Source: Symbiodinium microadriaticum (Eukaryota > Sar > Dinophyceae > Suessiales > Symbiodiniaceae). From it: a DNA stretch of 64,000 nucleotides. Of this stretch, positions 53,560-64,000 are shown piece after piece. The stretch covers positions 139,124 to 203,123 of the forward strand of contig LSRX01001103.1 of assembly GCA_001939145.1 (NCBI GenBank), given 5' to 3'. The notes under the pieces are model-generated. The model was not told the DNA's origin, ran no database searches, and saw only the letters and a program-made list of their open reading frames with translations. Each line of letters opens with the position of its first letter. Positions within the stretch are counted from its first letter, which is position 1. Both the position numbers and the translations under genes were made by a program.

Positions 53560-55560
53560 AGGCCTTTTGCATGCAAGTTACATGAAGGAATCACCCGGGC
53601 CCAGGACCGTGCCAAAGACATCGTCCGCCGGCGCATTGGGTGACACATGAAGTCCTTTGGACGGCTATCAGATATCAGTCGGGACGAATGCGAGCAGAGA
53701 CTAGGCCTCCCCCCCACAGTGTTCCCTCGCACCTATCTTAGCTGTCTTAACTTTTGTCATGTTGCAGAATAATGTGAAAGCACAGCCGGGAGAGATTTGC
53801 TTTCTCTCTTTCTCTCTGCCGTTTCCAGGTAAAGTCAGCTTGCCCAGAACTTCTCGGACCCCATTGCAAAGGCATTATGCGGATTCAGCAGCGATTTGCC
53901 GTTTACTTCAGTCAACCCGCGCCTACTGCACAAGACTAAAAACCGGCCGAAGGGAAAAGATCTGAAATTGATCAAACTCAGAAACATCCACTATCTCGCT
54001 CACCTGTCGGCAAACCGGCACAGCCTTCCCTTTTTTCCTGATCCTGAGGCGCACTGACAATGCGCCCTGATCAAGCAAGGATTTGTTGCTGCTGTTTCGA
54101 ACATTATGCAGATCACAGTACATCTTGCTGTGAATGATCTATTTAGTATATAGTCCTAAGTACGGCGTTAACTCCGGCTGCGACAGCCCCCTTCCTGAGA
54201 AGAAACTTGTACTCGGAGTGGTGGATCTCGTAACTTTGCTTTCTCGATTGCAACCATCTTGGTGCGAGGGCATACAGTAGAGCCTTTTGGCCGGACCCCA
54301 CGCCTCTGGATCCTTCCCTTCGTGCGCCACCCATTTCTGGCAAGCTCTCCTCTATGCCGAAGCCTCACTCTCTTGCCTAATTGCCTAACCCGGTGCATGT
54401 ATGTCACCCTGTGGAAGAAGGGCAAGACCATGGACTCTGCGCAAGCTGCAGTAGCTGAAGCCCGAGGCTGAGCGCGTTGCCATGAACGTGTAGATTGGTG
54501 GTGTTCGGGAGCTGGTACACGTCGTCTCAGCACGCACGGATGCAGGTCAGCCCCTCTGCAAACGTCTCAGGATTTGCTGATAAATCTCTGCATTCTCTGA
54601 GCTTTCGACTGGCAGCCTTGCCCAACGGAGCCTCACAGAAACAACACACTACAAACATATCATGGTCTTCAGGAGACTAGTGAGACCTAGTGGCCTTCAG
54701 AGCTTTGTCGGAGGAAGGAGAGGAGAGCGGGAAAGATTAATTGACTGTAATGACGATGGCTCACGCAAGACTTGGAGGCTGCTTGTGACGCCTGGAATCC
54801 CGGCCCGGCTGCCGTTTGCTTAGACTTGCTCACTTGAATGCACACAAGGCATGTTGTTCCTCACCGGTTAATCTCCATGTAGCCCCTGTGGCGAAACTGC
54901 AACAAACCTTGCTATCGGTATCAGATGGGCATGGAGACATGCACAGCCTACGAAACAAAGCCGCGCAGGCGAAGCTTCCGACACAGCAGTATTCGGGCCA
55001 AAGATAACAACCACAAATTGCTGATCTCCTGAGAAGTTGACACAACCGAAAAGATCAGCGGCAGCAAGCTATGCGCCTGCAAATCGTTCTGCACCGTGAT
55101 CAAGAGCCTGCGAGTATGAAACGTGTCACAATCCGTCCATTACCACATGCGGCGCCGTCATCATCACCCCCACCATCACCAGTGCCATAACTAGCACCAG
55201 ACAAAACGATCATACGTTATTTGGTGTTAGCGGTGTTGCAGTGACACTGATGCTGACTGGTGCTCATGCTCAGACTTTCTGTGGTAGTGATGCTGATGCT
55301 AATAGTAATGTTGCTATTACTGTTTCGACAAAGAAGACGAATTCCGTGTTGCCCGTCAGTGCTCAAGGTGCTGATTGCGCAACAGCTATCTGCCGCTAGA
55401 CATGATAATTATCTGACAGTGAAGATGACCATGATGATTTATGACGATGCCATGACCACCACATTGTCGCTAATCATTATGACGCAGCTGCTGCAGATGG
55501 CTATCAGGATGGCGACAATGACAATGCTCCGAGATGATGCTGGTGGCGATGCTCGGTCAG
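53560..55560. other. No confident gene
   Basis: It probably holds the upstream part of the oxidase gene (introns and a missed first exon), but I could not find an upstream His-x-His copper motif in any minus-strand frame. Confidence 0.45.
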
Positions 55561-55597
55561 GGCGACCGTGACTGTGATCGTCAGGCGGAGGGCGAGG

Positions 55598-55712
55598 GGG
55601 GTGATGGTGATGATGATGATGATGATGATGATGGTGGTGGTGACGATGATGGTGATGGTGATGGTCGTGGGCTAATGAACATGGTCAGAGAGGTGGTGGT
55701 GGTGATGGTGAC

Positions 55713-55747
<35 letters not shown>

Positions 55748-55915
55748 CGCCGATGCTGATGATGAAGAAAATGATGATAATGATGATGGTGATGGTGGTG
55801 ATGATGATGATGATCACGGCAATGATGCCCATGGTGCTAGCGGTGATGGTTACAATGGTGATGAAGATGCCGACATCGATGATGCTGATGATTACGACAC
55901 TACGATAACGATAAT
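55598..55915. repeat. (GAT)n/(ATG)n-rich microsatellite block
   Basis: About 300 bp of imperfect GATGATG units with GGT and GAC variants. Long Asp-Gly, Met and Ile-rich frames on both strands are artefacts. Confidence 0.95.
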
Positions 55916-57471
55916 GATCGTGATCTGATTGAGCAGAGCTGCTTCTACCGACATGGTGATGATTGTGATTCGTCTCAGCGACGACTGCAACTACAGAACC
56001 CACACTGCCTTTTCATGTGCTCATTCTGACACATCCGCAAGAATCCGTCTTAGCAGGCTGCCTGTCGCCCGGCTTGATCATAATCGTGGGACCCGGGATG
56101 AAGTCGTTGTATATGCGCGTCACGAAACCTGCCAAACATTGCTCGGTGCGATGCCAAGGCGAGCCCAAACAGTTGCATGGCACCAGCCACGCGGAGAACA
56201 CGTGATGGAATCAGAAATCATGCTACGAGTAATTCAAAAATATACTCAGCAGTTCAGATGTCTGCCTCCTCGCATAACATGTTGTGAACATGCAGGCAAG
56301 CATCGAAGCACTGCACAATAACAACATGGAGGCTCCGAACGGCAACCTTTGCTCAAGCTACGGAACACGATGATGACCAGGCGCACCAAGCTGTCACCGA
56401 AGTGCCCCAGTTTACTACAAATGGTCGTGAGAACAACGACGACATTGTGTCCGCGTCATCATGTGCTGAGCCATGACAAGGTTACAGTGACAGAGAATTC
56501 TCTGGCCACAAGAACACTATAGACTATAGCCACCCGCGGGCTGAAAGTTGGACCAAACTAGAAATCGACTCCCGAGATATTGGCTTATTGGATAAAAATT
56601 ACTAACGGCGAGTCGCAGTCCAAAGAGCTGACAAGTGTATGCCTACTCAAGCAAACGCAGAGGCTGCGGAAGCGGCTTAGGTCACTTAGGTCCCCTGCTG
56701 ATGTTTGGCCCCACCACCCGTGCTGGTCGTAGCCTGCACTTCGAGACAATTGCTTTTGCCTTCGAAGAGTACAGCACTGCTGCCTCAGCGTGCAATTGAG
56801 CACACCATCGGATGACCGGAAAGCAGGTACCTCGAGAAGTTCTGCATCGCACCGGAGATTGGAAACTCAGCATTTTCAGTTTGGTCGGAACTGGGCCTCC
56901 GGAAGAGGTGCACCTTGAGGTGGCAGCTGCAGCTGCACCACCTCGGTCGAAGGCTTCCACGTCGCAGCCACCACCTCTGGCCACCAGGTGCTTTCGACTT
57001 CGAGCAAGAGACGCGGGCCAAGAGGCCTGAAAATCCCTGGGATCCAGGCCGACGCGAAGAAGGGCATGAGCCAAGCTTGCAGAAAGGGAGCCATGGCTGC
57101 GCGAACCCGAGAGAACCCCGAGACCACTCGGCAAACTTGAGTGCGCTCAGCTCTGAGTATGCTGTCACTCCCTTCTTTGGAGCTTCAAGTGATGGCATGC
57201 TGCTGAAATTGCCAATGCTGTTGAAAGATCCTGCAGCACGGACTGCACATCGTCACTCTTCTAGAATATGGAAGCATGGTGGGTCAGTCACCTCGGCACA
57301 ACTAAAGTGCCACGTCAGCGGGCAGTTGAAGATTTCGCGCCAGCGCGCCGCCAAGTCCTTCGACAAATCTTGTCTCTGTGCAGACTTGTTGCCAGATGGA
57401 TAATTAGTTATAGGCAGTTCTAGGCAATGCTAGGCAGGCAATTAAACGAGGAGACGGATAGCCAAAGGTCG

Positions 57472-59092
57472 TCAAACCCTCCTGCGAGAGGACAGTTCCC
57501 GCAGGCGCGGCAGCCACAAAGTGCCGAAATGGCCTCGATTGAAGCCGACTCCCAGGCTCCACCACTGGATTCTGAGCAATCTGAGGCTAAGGCTTCTCCC
57601 GAAACCGAGATCGGAGACTTTCTCGGAGCGGGGCCGCAAGGGAGCTGTAGCTTTTTGCCAGGCTCCAGCACCACCTAAGGTCTGAAAAAAAGCTAGACCC
57701 CAGACACCATGAAGATAGGCGGCAAAATATGGGCAAAGACCCGCACTCCGAGCCAACGAACGCCACAGAGGCTTCTTTGGCCTCATCAATGGCGGACCAG
57801 AGATCCTTGGCCGGTGCGGGAGACCGCATGCGAGGTCCTCCCTTTTGGGCCAGGGGTCCAAACCCAAACAGATTCTGCCGCTGAACAGACGACACGAGCG
57901 CCCGAAGCCAGCGGTGCCTGGGATCGGTGCAGGGCCGGAAACAACCGCCGAGTTCGGCACCGCATGCCTCCATGGCATCCACGACTGCTGCAGCGGATCC
58001 GGCTTCGAGCCCCAGGGACAAGACCTAAGGCAGTGCTCTGAGCGAGTTTGGCAAGAATCTCGTGGAACCGGACTCACAAGGGCCGCACCGTGTCCTCAGC
58101 ACAGAACTCCCATGCCACAGTGGACCTGGAGATACCTCGGAACGTATTCATGTCTATCAAGAAGACATCATAGGTGCTGAGACTTTGAGAAACGCGCGGG
58201 CACTGAGTGCAAGTCTATCGACCTGCGAATGCCCGCTGCATCTCCACATGTTTGCAAAAGCACTCTATTGTAGTAGAGCACATCCACCTCGGCTGCCCTA
58301 GGTGCACTCGACCCCAACGTGGAGCAATGCGCCTAAGCGACGCTCGAGGCACGCAGAACCTTGCATCCAAAACACTTATCCAACCAGGACCAGTGGGGTG
58401 CCGACGAAGAGCAACATGGAAGATTCGGAGCCCTTTGGCAGTCCTGTGATGCAAGGACAGCGTTCAGACTCGTGCGAACAGTCCAGGCTCACCCTCAGAG
58501 ATTGCGTCCGCTGGCATTGAGCTTCCTGGCCAGTGAGTGAAGCGAGTCCCTCGACAGGGCCACTCAAGGCAGCGGCCTTCGACGGCGAGAGTGTTCGCAC
58601 AAACAGTGCTGGCACCGAGGCGTCGAGCAGCCTGGCACGTTGCAGAGCGGCAAAGCGATGCTTAGAGTCTCCCAGGCCTCTTGAACATTGCTAGCTTCGC
58701 TGGCCGAGGCATCTGCAAGCACCTCTGAGTGTCGAGCTCGGAAGGATTCTTGATGTCAAAGCCGCGCCTTTTCTTAGGGCTCCGGCAGCCAGTTGGATCC
58801 GAGCTTCGGCAAAGAGTGCAGTCAGCTCCTCCACAGTCAAAGAAGAGACAAACACGTCAAGACGCGGCAGCCTGTCAAGCCTGTCCTCAGCACCGTGCAC
58901 TGAAGAGTCCACTGGGGCTGCAATGGCCTCGTGACCTTCGGCTCGGGATCGGAGAGAGGGCCGTTCCTTGAAGCTCTGGGCTCCCAGCGAATGGCCCTGA
59001 GAGCCGCTGCGAAGCCGGAGCTGTGACGGCCTGCCCAAGCCGACATAAGCCGACACTCCGACACCGAGAGGACAAAATGCCCCCCCCCCCAC
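57472..59092 (-). CDS. Unidentified multi-exon gene
   Basis: Minus-strand frames with protein-like composition: 58780-58960 (RLPRLDVFVSSLTVEELTAL, then FAEARIQLAAGALRKG), 58500-58615 (LFVRTLSPSKAAALSGPVEG) and 57740-58021 (LGLEAGSAAAVVDAMEACGA and AKDLWSAIDEAKEASVAF). They may be successive exons. No domain is recognised. Confidence 0.35.
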
Positions 59093-59790
59093 CAGACACC
59101 GCCACGCGAGCCGGGGCTTCGGGGCCGTCCTCGGTTCGGTTCACCAAAGCAGGACGCGACATGTTGTGGCACCGCTTTGGCGGACCTTCGTGGAGTGGGG
59201 GAGTCGACCACGAAGACCCAACCTAATCCAGTCCTCCACGTGATATGCTCGAGCCACACATCTCGTCGAGGATTCAATAAGCTCCTCCTGCTGCCGAAGC
59301 TGCTGCGCGGAAGTTGCCAGCCACCTCCGTCAGGCAGTGGGGGGGGGGGGGCTTTGACTGGCACTTTGCTGGACCTACGTAGCTAGAATAGCTTCACCGT
59401 CTTGCTCTGCATGCAGTCTTTCTTTGTCTCGTGCTTCGAGGGGTTTCAAACACCGCGTCTCAAGAACCTTGGAGAAGCAGAAAAATTAAAGCTGCATGCT
59501 TCCTTTAATTTCGACACAAGCCCCGAGAATGCAACAAAACTAAGCCACAAGCACAACTTGGCAGAAGCGTGCTGCTGTGAGACATTGCTGCAACCAAACA
59601 TTCCAGCCTTCTCACAATCGGTCAGTGTTTCTGACCAGACTTTGGGAAAACTCACCTTGCTGTTGGTGAGGGACTTGGTGATGAACATGGAGCCTTGGCG
59701 CTCTGGCGCCTCAGATCGCCTCAGTCGAAAAGGCGAGCGCGGGTCCGAAGACCTACAAAAACATGTGCCTACTCGCATGCCGGCCTCGGC

Positions 59791-61880
59791 CTAGTCATCA
59801 GCCTTTGCCGCCTCGGTGGCCTTCTCCTCAGTCTTCTCCTCCTCCTCCCTGGCGGTGGGGGTGTCGGGCACAAGGATGTTTGAGACGTGAAGGACGCGGT
59901 GCAGACGAGGGGCCCTCCGGAGATCAGCTTGAAGCCTCCCACCAGGATGGCCAGGGCAGCCACTCCGGCGACGGGGTGTCCTTTCAGGTACCTGGCAAGC
60001 GCTCCTGTCGCAGGCCAAGCAAGAAAGGCAGACATGCAGCTAGAGCACGCGAAGGCAGTCTCCGCGAAGGGGGTGACCAGGCGGCCAACGAAGAGCGAAA
60101 TACCCATGATGGTTGCACCAATGCCTTCGACGAAAAAAAACTGACACCAGTGTTGAGACGTGCGCGGCTGTGTCGCTTATGCCCCTGCCAGTGCAGCCGC
60201 GGGACCCGTGGAACGAGCATAGTTGATGGGCTTGAAGTACTCACCGAAGGACAGCCTGACATCCGTCTGCGTGCAGCTCCCAACACTTCTTCTCACAGGA
60301 TCTTGCACATAGCTGCGGCTTGGCTACTTCTTGTCCTTGGGCTGCAGAGTGTATCCACGCCACTCGTTGCAGGGCGACGAGATGATGCCTAGGCCGTGCT
60401 TGGCCAAACATGCATCGAACGACGTCACCGGGGAACTGCCACACCCCGTGCTCCATCAACACCGTCTGCCATCCCATCTCCGATCTTGCTGTCAGGCTAC
60501 ACGCGGCCCAGATCACGAAGGCGAACACGAAGGCCTCCCGAGAAAGCCCACCGGTGCCAGGCATCACCACAGACGAGCCTGGCCTCCTGCACGAAGGTCT
60601 GGGGCTTCCACACTGCTGACAAGGCGACCGCCACGAAGCCACGTGCCCAGCCGTACAGGATGTCGCGCACAACGGTGGACACCTCGGCACAAGAACCATC
60701 CAGCAATATCCAGCACCATCTAGCACTAAAGGCAGATCTCTTCTCCATGCATTCCCTCTTGAAACACTCTGAGGCAGGGACATAGGCCTGGTACAACAGT
60801 GCCGGCTTGATCTCCCATCCCATGCTTTTGCGGAAGCGGTAGTTCGTCACCTCAAGCAACAACCGGCTGTGCATGACTCCCGTTGCCACTCGTACCGTGC
60901 AAAGCTCCGGGCAGGCAGCATGGCAGTGCAGAACAGGAATCCGCTAATGGTGCCGCCTCGGTGGACAGGATGCAGGCTGGAACTCCTTCGGCAAACAATG
61001 GGTAGCTTATCCTCGACAGTGGTTTTTTTTCTGACCTCGTCTCTCTTTGCTCGTTTTCAACCTTGGTCGTGTTTTGTTTGACCTTGGCCATCGTTCAGCC
61101 CCCGCCAGCTCCGTGCACCGTGCAACCAAAGCCTCGGAACTGCAACTCACGATCCAGCAGGTACTAGAGACGAGCACGGCTCGCTGCGCAGAACAGCATG
61201 GATGCGAAGGGAGGGTGTTTAAAGCTAGCGCAGTTTTCATAAACACAAGGTGGGGGAAGTTAGCCTCGGCATGCCGGCATGATAGGGTGTTAAAAAGCAA
61301 TTAGGAGCCCTCTTTTGCTGTGGCGTAATGCGCCCGGCCGCTATTCGCCCTGGCTTCCTGGCGGAGGCTGTACGCTAGAGTCACTAGAGCAACCTGAAGA
61401 GGTTACTACAAAGAGATAGCCTCCACATTACACCACACAAACATCCGAAGTCACAAAAGGATACAGTGTCTGCAGGCTGCGTACCGGCAAAGAAACAGAA
61501 AAAACATCAACTGAGGTCGAACAGACTCTCATCTCTCACCGAATTGCACCCCCTAGATGTTGCCCGTTTAATGCCAGCTTTGGTACTCATGCCAGGGCTG
61601 AAGGCAGTGAAGGTCATGGCCATGTTGATGATCTCGAAGACAGGGAACTTCAACCTCACAGACATGCTCCAGCCCACTCTACTTTGATGTGCCATCTGCA
61701 CCATTATTCCGGTTTCTGCCGCCAAAACGGCAGGCAAGGCACATGTTGGTAGGGAAAGTCGTAAGAAAGAAGTTGGAGATGAGCTTGAAGTTCATCTCCT
61801 TCAGCGCCTGGTATCCACTGTTGTGCCGCCACCCGCTTTCTCGGTGGGAGGATGGAAGTGCAGCATGGCGCAACTTCACT
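59791..61880 (-). CDS. Polytopic membrane-protein gene, copy 1 of a direct tandem pair
   Basis: Likely exons from right to left: about 61835-61725 (ALKEMNFKLISNFFLTTFPT), about 61700-61560 (GWSMSVRLKFPVFEIINMAM), about 60870-60740 (EVTNYRFRKSMGWEIKPALL), about 60680-60560 (VVRDILYGWARGFVAVALSA), about 60540-60420 (hydrophobic FVFAFVIWAACSL), about 60290-60240 before a GTGAGT donor, and 60120-59791. The last exon has GISLFVGRLVTPFAETAF, HPVAGVAALAILVGGFKLIS and, in another frame, a Glu-Lys tail ending in AKADD and a stop. The change of frame implies a small unplaced intron. Several transmembrane helices are evident. A transporter or channel is likely, but I cannot name the family. The final exon recurs 3854 bp to the right. 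Confidence 0.5.
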
Positions 61881-61999
61881 GCCTGGCCTCGGAGATCGTC
61901 ATTCGCTTCACCAACAGGCGGTTCACCTGCAGATCTGCGAGGTAGTGGAAGCAAGAGGCCTGTCAGAGTGTGCCTCAACGCCTCAATGTGGGCCAAGTC

Positions 62000-63670
62000 G
62001 CGAGCGGCTCGCAGATGGCAGACAGAATTGCCGCCACGAATGCGGCCTCAAGGGCGCTTCAGGTCAGGCGACATCCACGCAAGCGAGCTTGCTCGTGGAC
62101 AAAAATGGAGGGCCAGCCCTCCTGATGTACGCTGCACTGCAGCCGAGGCACTGTGGCGCCCTGAGCACCGGCAGCAAACACCTGGCTCGCAGCTGATCGG
62201 CTGGCTTTGACGGAAACCTGCCCTCATGGGCTATGACGACACCTTGCTGAAGAAGTTGGGAGCTGCCGCGGCTGCTGCTGCGGTTGCAACGGAGGAATGG
62301 TCACGGGGCAGGCTCCCCGTCGCCCAAGCTGTCCTGGGAGCCGCACTGTACTAATGGCACCCCAGATAGGCCACCCCCCGTCCTTGCCCCAGAAGATCTC
62401 GTCAAGGCGGTCGAGCTCTCATGCTGAACACCAGCTGATGGGCTGGCGAAAGTCCATTGGCAAGATCCCCACCTGTAAGTAAGTAGCTCAAAGTGCGGAC
62501 TTGCATCGTAGCCACCATGCAGGCCTGCTTACTTTTGCCATCCCAGACACACAAGGCCGGTCGCCAGGGCGGCCAGGAGGGGGGAACGCCGACGCATCTG
62601 GCTCTGATGAGCCTCGGCTGCAGAGCTCGGGAAAACGGCTCGGAAATCATTCAGAAACTTGGGTGCAGCAAAGTCTCCATGGTTATCAGGTCTTGTCAGC
62701 TTGCGGGCACTCGTGCTTTGGCTCTGGAGCCAAAAGGTTCCGCGGAAACAGGCACACGTCAACCGACGACTCGAACACCCCGCTGAGCATAGCCAGTATC
62801 AGTCTTATTCTTCTTCTATTCTCTTGAGAATACAAGCAAAATCGGCCGGTGGATTCCAGCTAAGTTCGAAACAGGAACGACATCGAACAACCAACAACCA
62901 CACATGGCCTGTGGTGCCGGGGCACGGAGCGACAGGCACTGCAGCTGCTGTCGCACACGGAATGTTGATTGTTCTGGCCAAGTCTAGCAGTCTAGCATTG
63001 CTATGGATTTCTTTTCGTTTGGCAGGGTTGTACCGACGGTCGCAAGTCTCGAAATCATTCAATCTCATGGCTCAACAAAATATACCACTCATAATGCTGT
63101 TGGGCACAGTCCAGTGGCTCCTTCGCCTGCTTGCTTCTTTGGCTTATATGCATGTGTATCAGTGTACCATTCTTGGCAGGATCCGGGCTTACGATGCCAC
63201 GAGTGCTGCTTACAGGCCTGCGTCCAAGCCAGATCCCCAATCAAATCAAAGGTTACACACTGCTTTTTGTAGTTTGAATGTGCCACATGCCTCGGGGTTG
63301 CACCGACGTCTAAACCTCGCAGTGCGCTCCAAGCAATGCAGCGCAACTTTCTCCCGCTGTCGGATGCACTATCGCTAAGTTTAGCTACCTTGGCAGCATC
63401 GGCGGCAACCCAAGAACCAGCTCTAGCTCTGGGAATACGACAACAACAGAGACGGAGATGCAACAAGGAGGACCGCCGGTGAGACCTTTCTGAAGCTGTA
63501 GATTCAACTTGATGCCAGCTGTGCACTGCTTCTGCAGTCACGCTGGATGTGCCTCGCACTGGAAAATCATAGACTAAAGAATTGGCCTCGAACTGAGTGT
63601 GGTGCCACCCTATGTCTATCATCCCCGTTCGTAGTTGCCCCGCGCTAAGAACGTCTGAACATTCCGCGAC
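62000..63670. other. Spacer between the tandem gene copies
   Basis: Holds no convincing exon beyond the rightmost one of copy 1. Upstream exons and the promoter of copy 1 should lie here. Only short frames without domains are seen. Confidence 0.4.
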
Positions 63671-63679
63671 GATGCGCTT

Positions 63680-64000
63680 ACTTCTCCTCCTCCTTCTCCT
63701 CCCTGGCGGTGGGGGTGTCGGGCACAAGGATGTTTGAGACGTGAAGGACGCGGTGCAGACGAGGGGCCCTCCGGAGATCAGCTTGAAGCCTCCCACCAGG
63801 ATGGCCAGGGCAGCCACTCCGGCGACGGGGTGTCCTTTCAGATACCTGGCAAGCGCTCCTGTCGCAGGCCAAGCAAGAAAGGCAGACATGCAGCTAGAGC
63901 ACGCGAAGGCAGTCTCCGCGAAGGGGGTGACCAGGCGGCCAACGAAGAGCGAAATACCCATGATGGTTGCACCAATGCCTTCGACGAAAAAAAACTGACA
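63680..64000 (-). CDS. Polytopic membrane-protein gene, copy 2 (3' exon, cut by window end)
   Basis: From about 63707 to the window edge this is almost identical to 59853-60143. One seen change (C to T on the minus strand near 63841) is silent in the membrane-helix frame. The Glu-rich C-terminus differs: it ends REEKEEEK and a stop, instead of the longer tail of copy 1. Tandem copies of genes are common in dinoflagellate genomes. The rest of this copy lies beyond the window. Confidence 0.6.

Noticed and set aside
55534..56003. Met-rich and Ile-rich ORFs on both strands
   Set aside because: Explained by the GAT trinucleotide block.

Overview
The window looks like nuclear DNA of a dinoflagellate or a close algal relative. 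This is inferred, not proven. The signs are multi-exon genes with GC-AG as well as GT-AG introns, a directly duplicated gene at the right end, long simple-sequence tracts, a flagellar microtubule inner protein, and an ORF cassette in which most start codons follow a pyrimidine-AG splice acceptor closely, as expected for spliced-leader trans-splicing. I saw no spliced-leader relic, tRNA, rRNA or CRISPR array.

Region by region. At 0.2-1.2 kb is a two-exon FSH1-type serine hydrolase (minus). At 4.8-5.1 kb is a short PIERCE1-like ciliary protein (minus). From 5.4 to 13.6 kb there are coding-like fragments and microsatellites, including an ACGC tract that runs into an undetermined base. At 13.64-23.19 kb is a multi-ORF retroelement, described below. 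At 26-27.5 kb is an unidentified gene. At 28.9-32.5 kb is a fused swivel plus catalytic aconitase X gene (minus, many small exons), followed by an intronless alkaline ceramidase at 33.3-34.2 kb (minus). At 34.9-35.9 kb is an unidentified membrane-protein gene and at 37.8-39.1 kb a DMT/EamA transporter. From 41 to 52 kb there are low-complexity coding fragments and degenerate repeats. At 52.2-53.5 kb is a multicopper oxidase (minus). At 59.7-64 kb is a membrane-protein gene whose 3' exon recurs about 3.85 kb away.

The main find is the 9.55-kb element at 13642-23191. It is AT-richer than its flanks by eye. It carries seven ORFs, all on the minus strand: a Pro-rich protein with a domain weakly like ADP-ribosyltransferases, an Arg-Ser protein, a small basic protein, a coiled-coil protein, an 892-residue N-terminal GIY-YIG endonuclease plus Penelope-like reverse transcriptase, a second coiled-coil protein and a ubiquitin-like protein. 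Direct repeats of about 280 bp lie at both ends, bordered by CA microsatellites, with a degenerate start of a third copy just outside.

The two repeats are almost identical except for one 75-80 nt island, where three stems have different sequences but keep their pairing. They form a hairpin with a constant loop and an H-type pseudoknot inside a constant closing stem. This covariation within otherwise identical repeats points to a functional RNA that I cannot assign to a known ribozyme or structured-RNA class.
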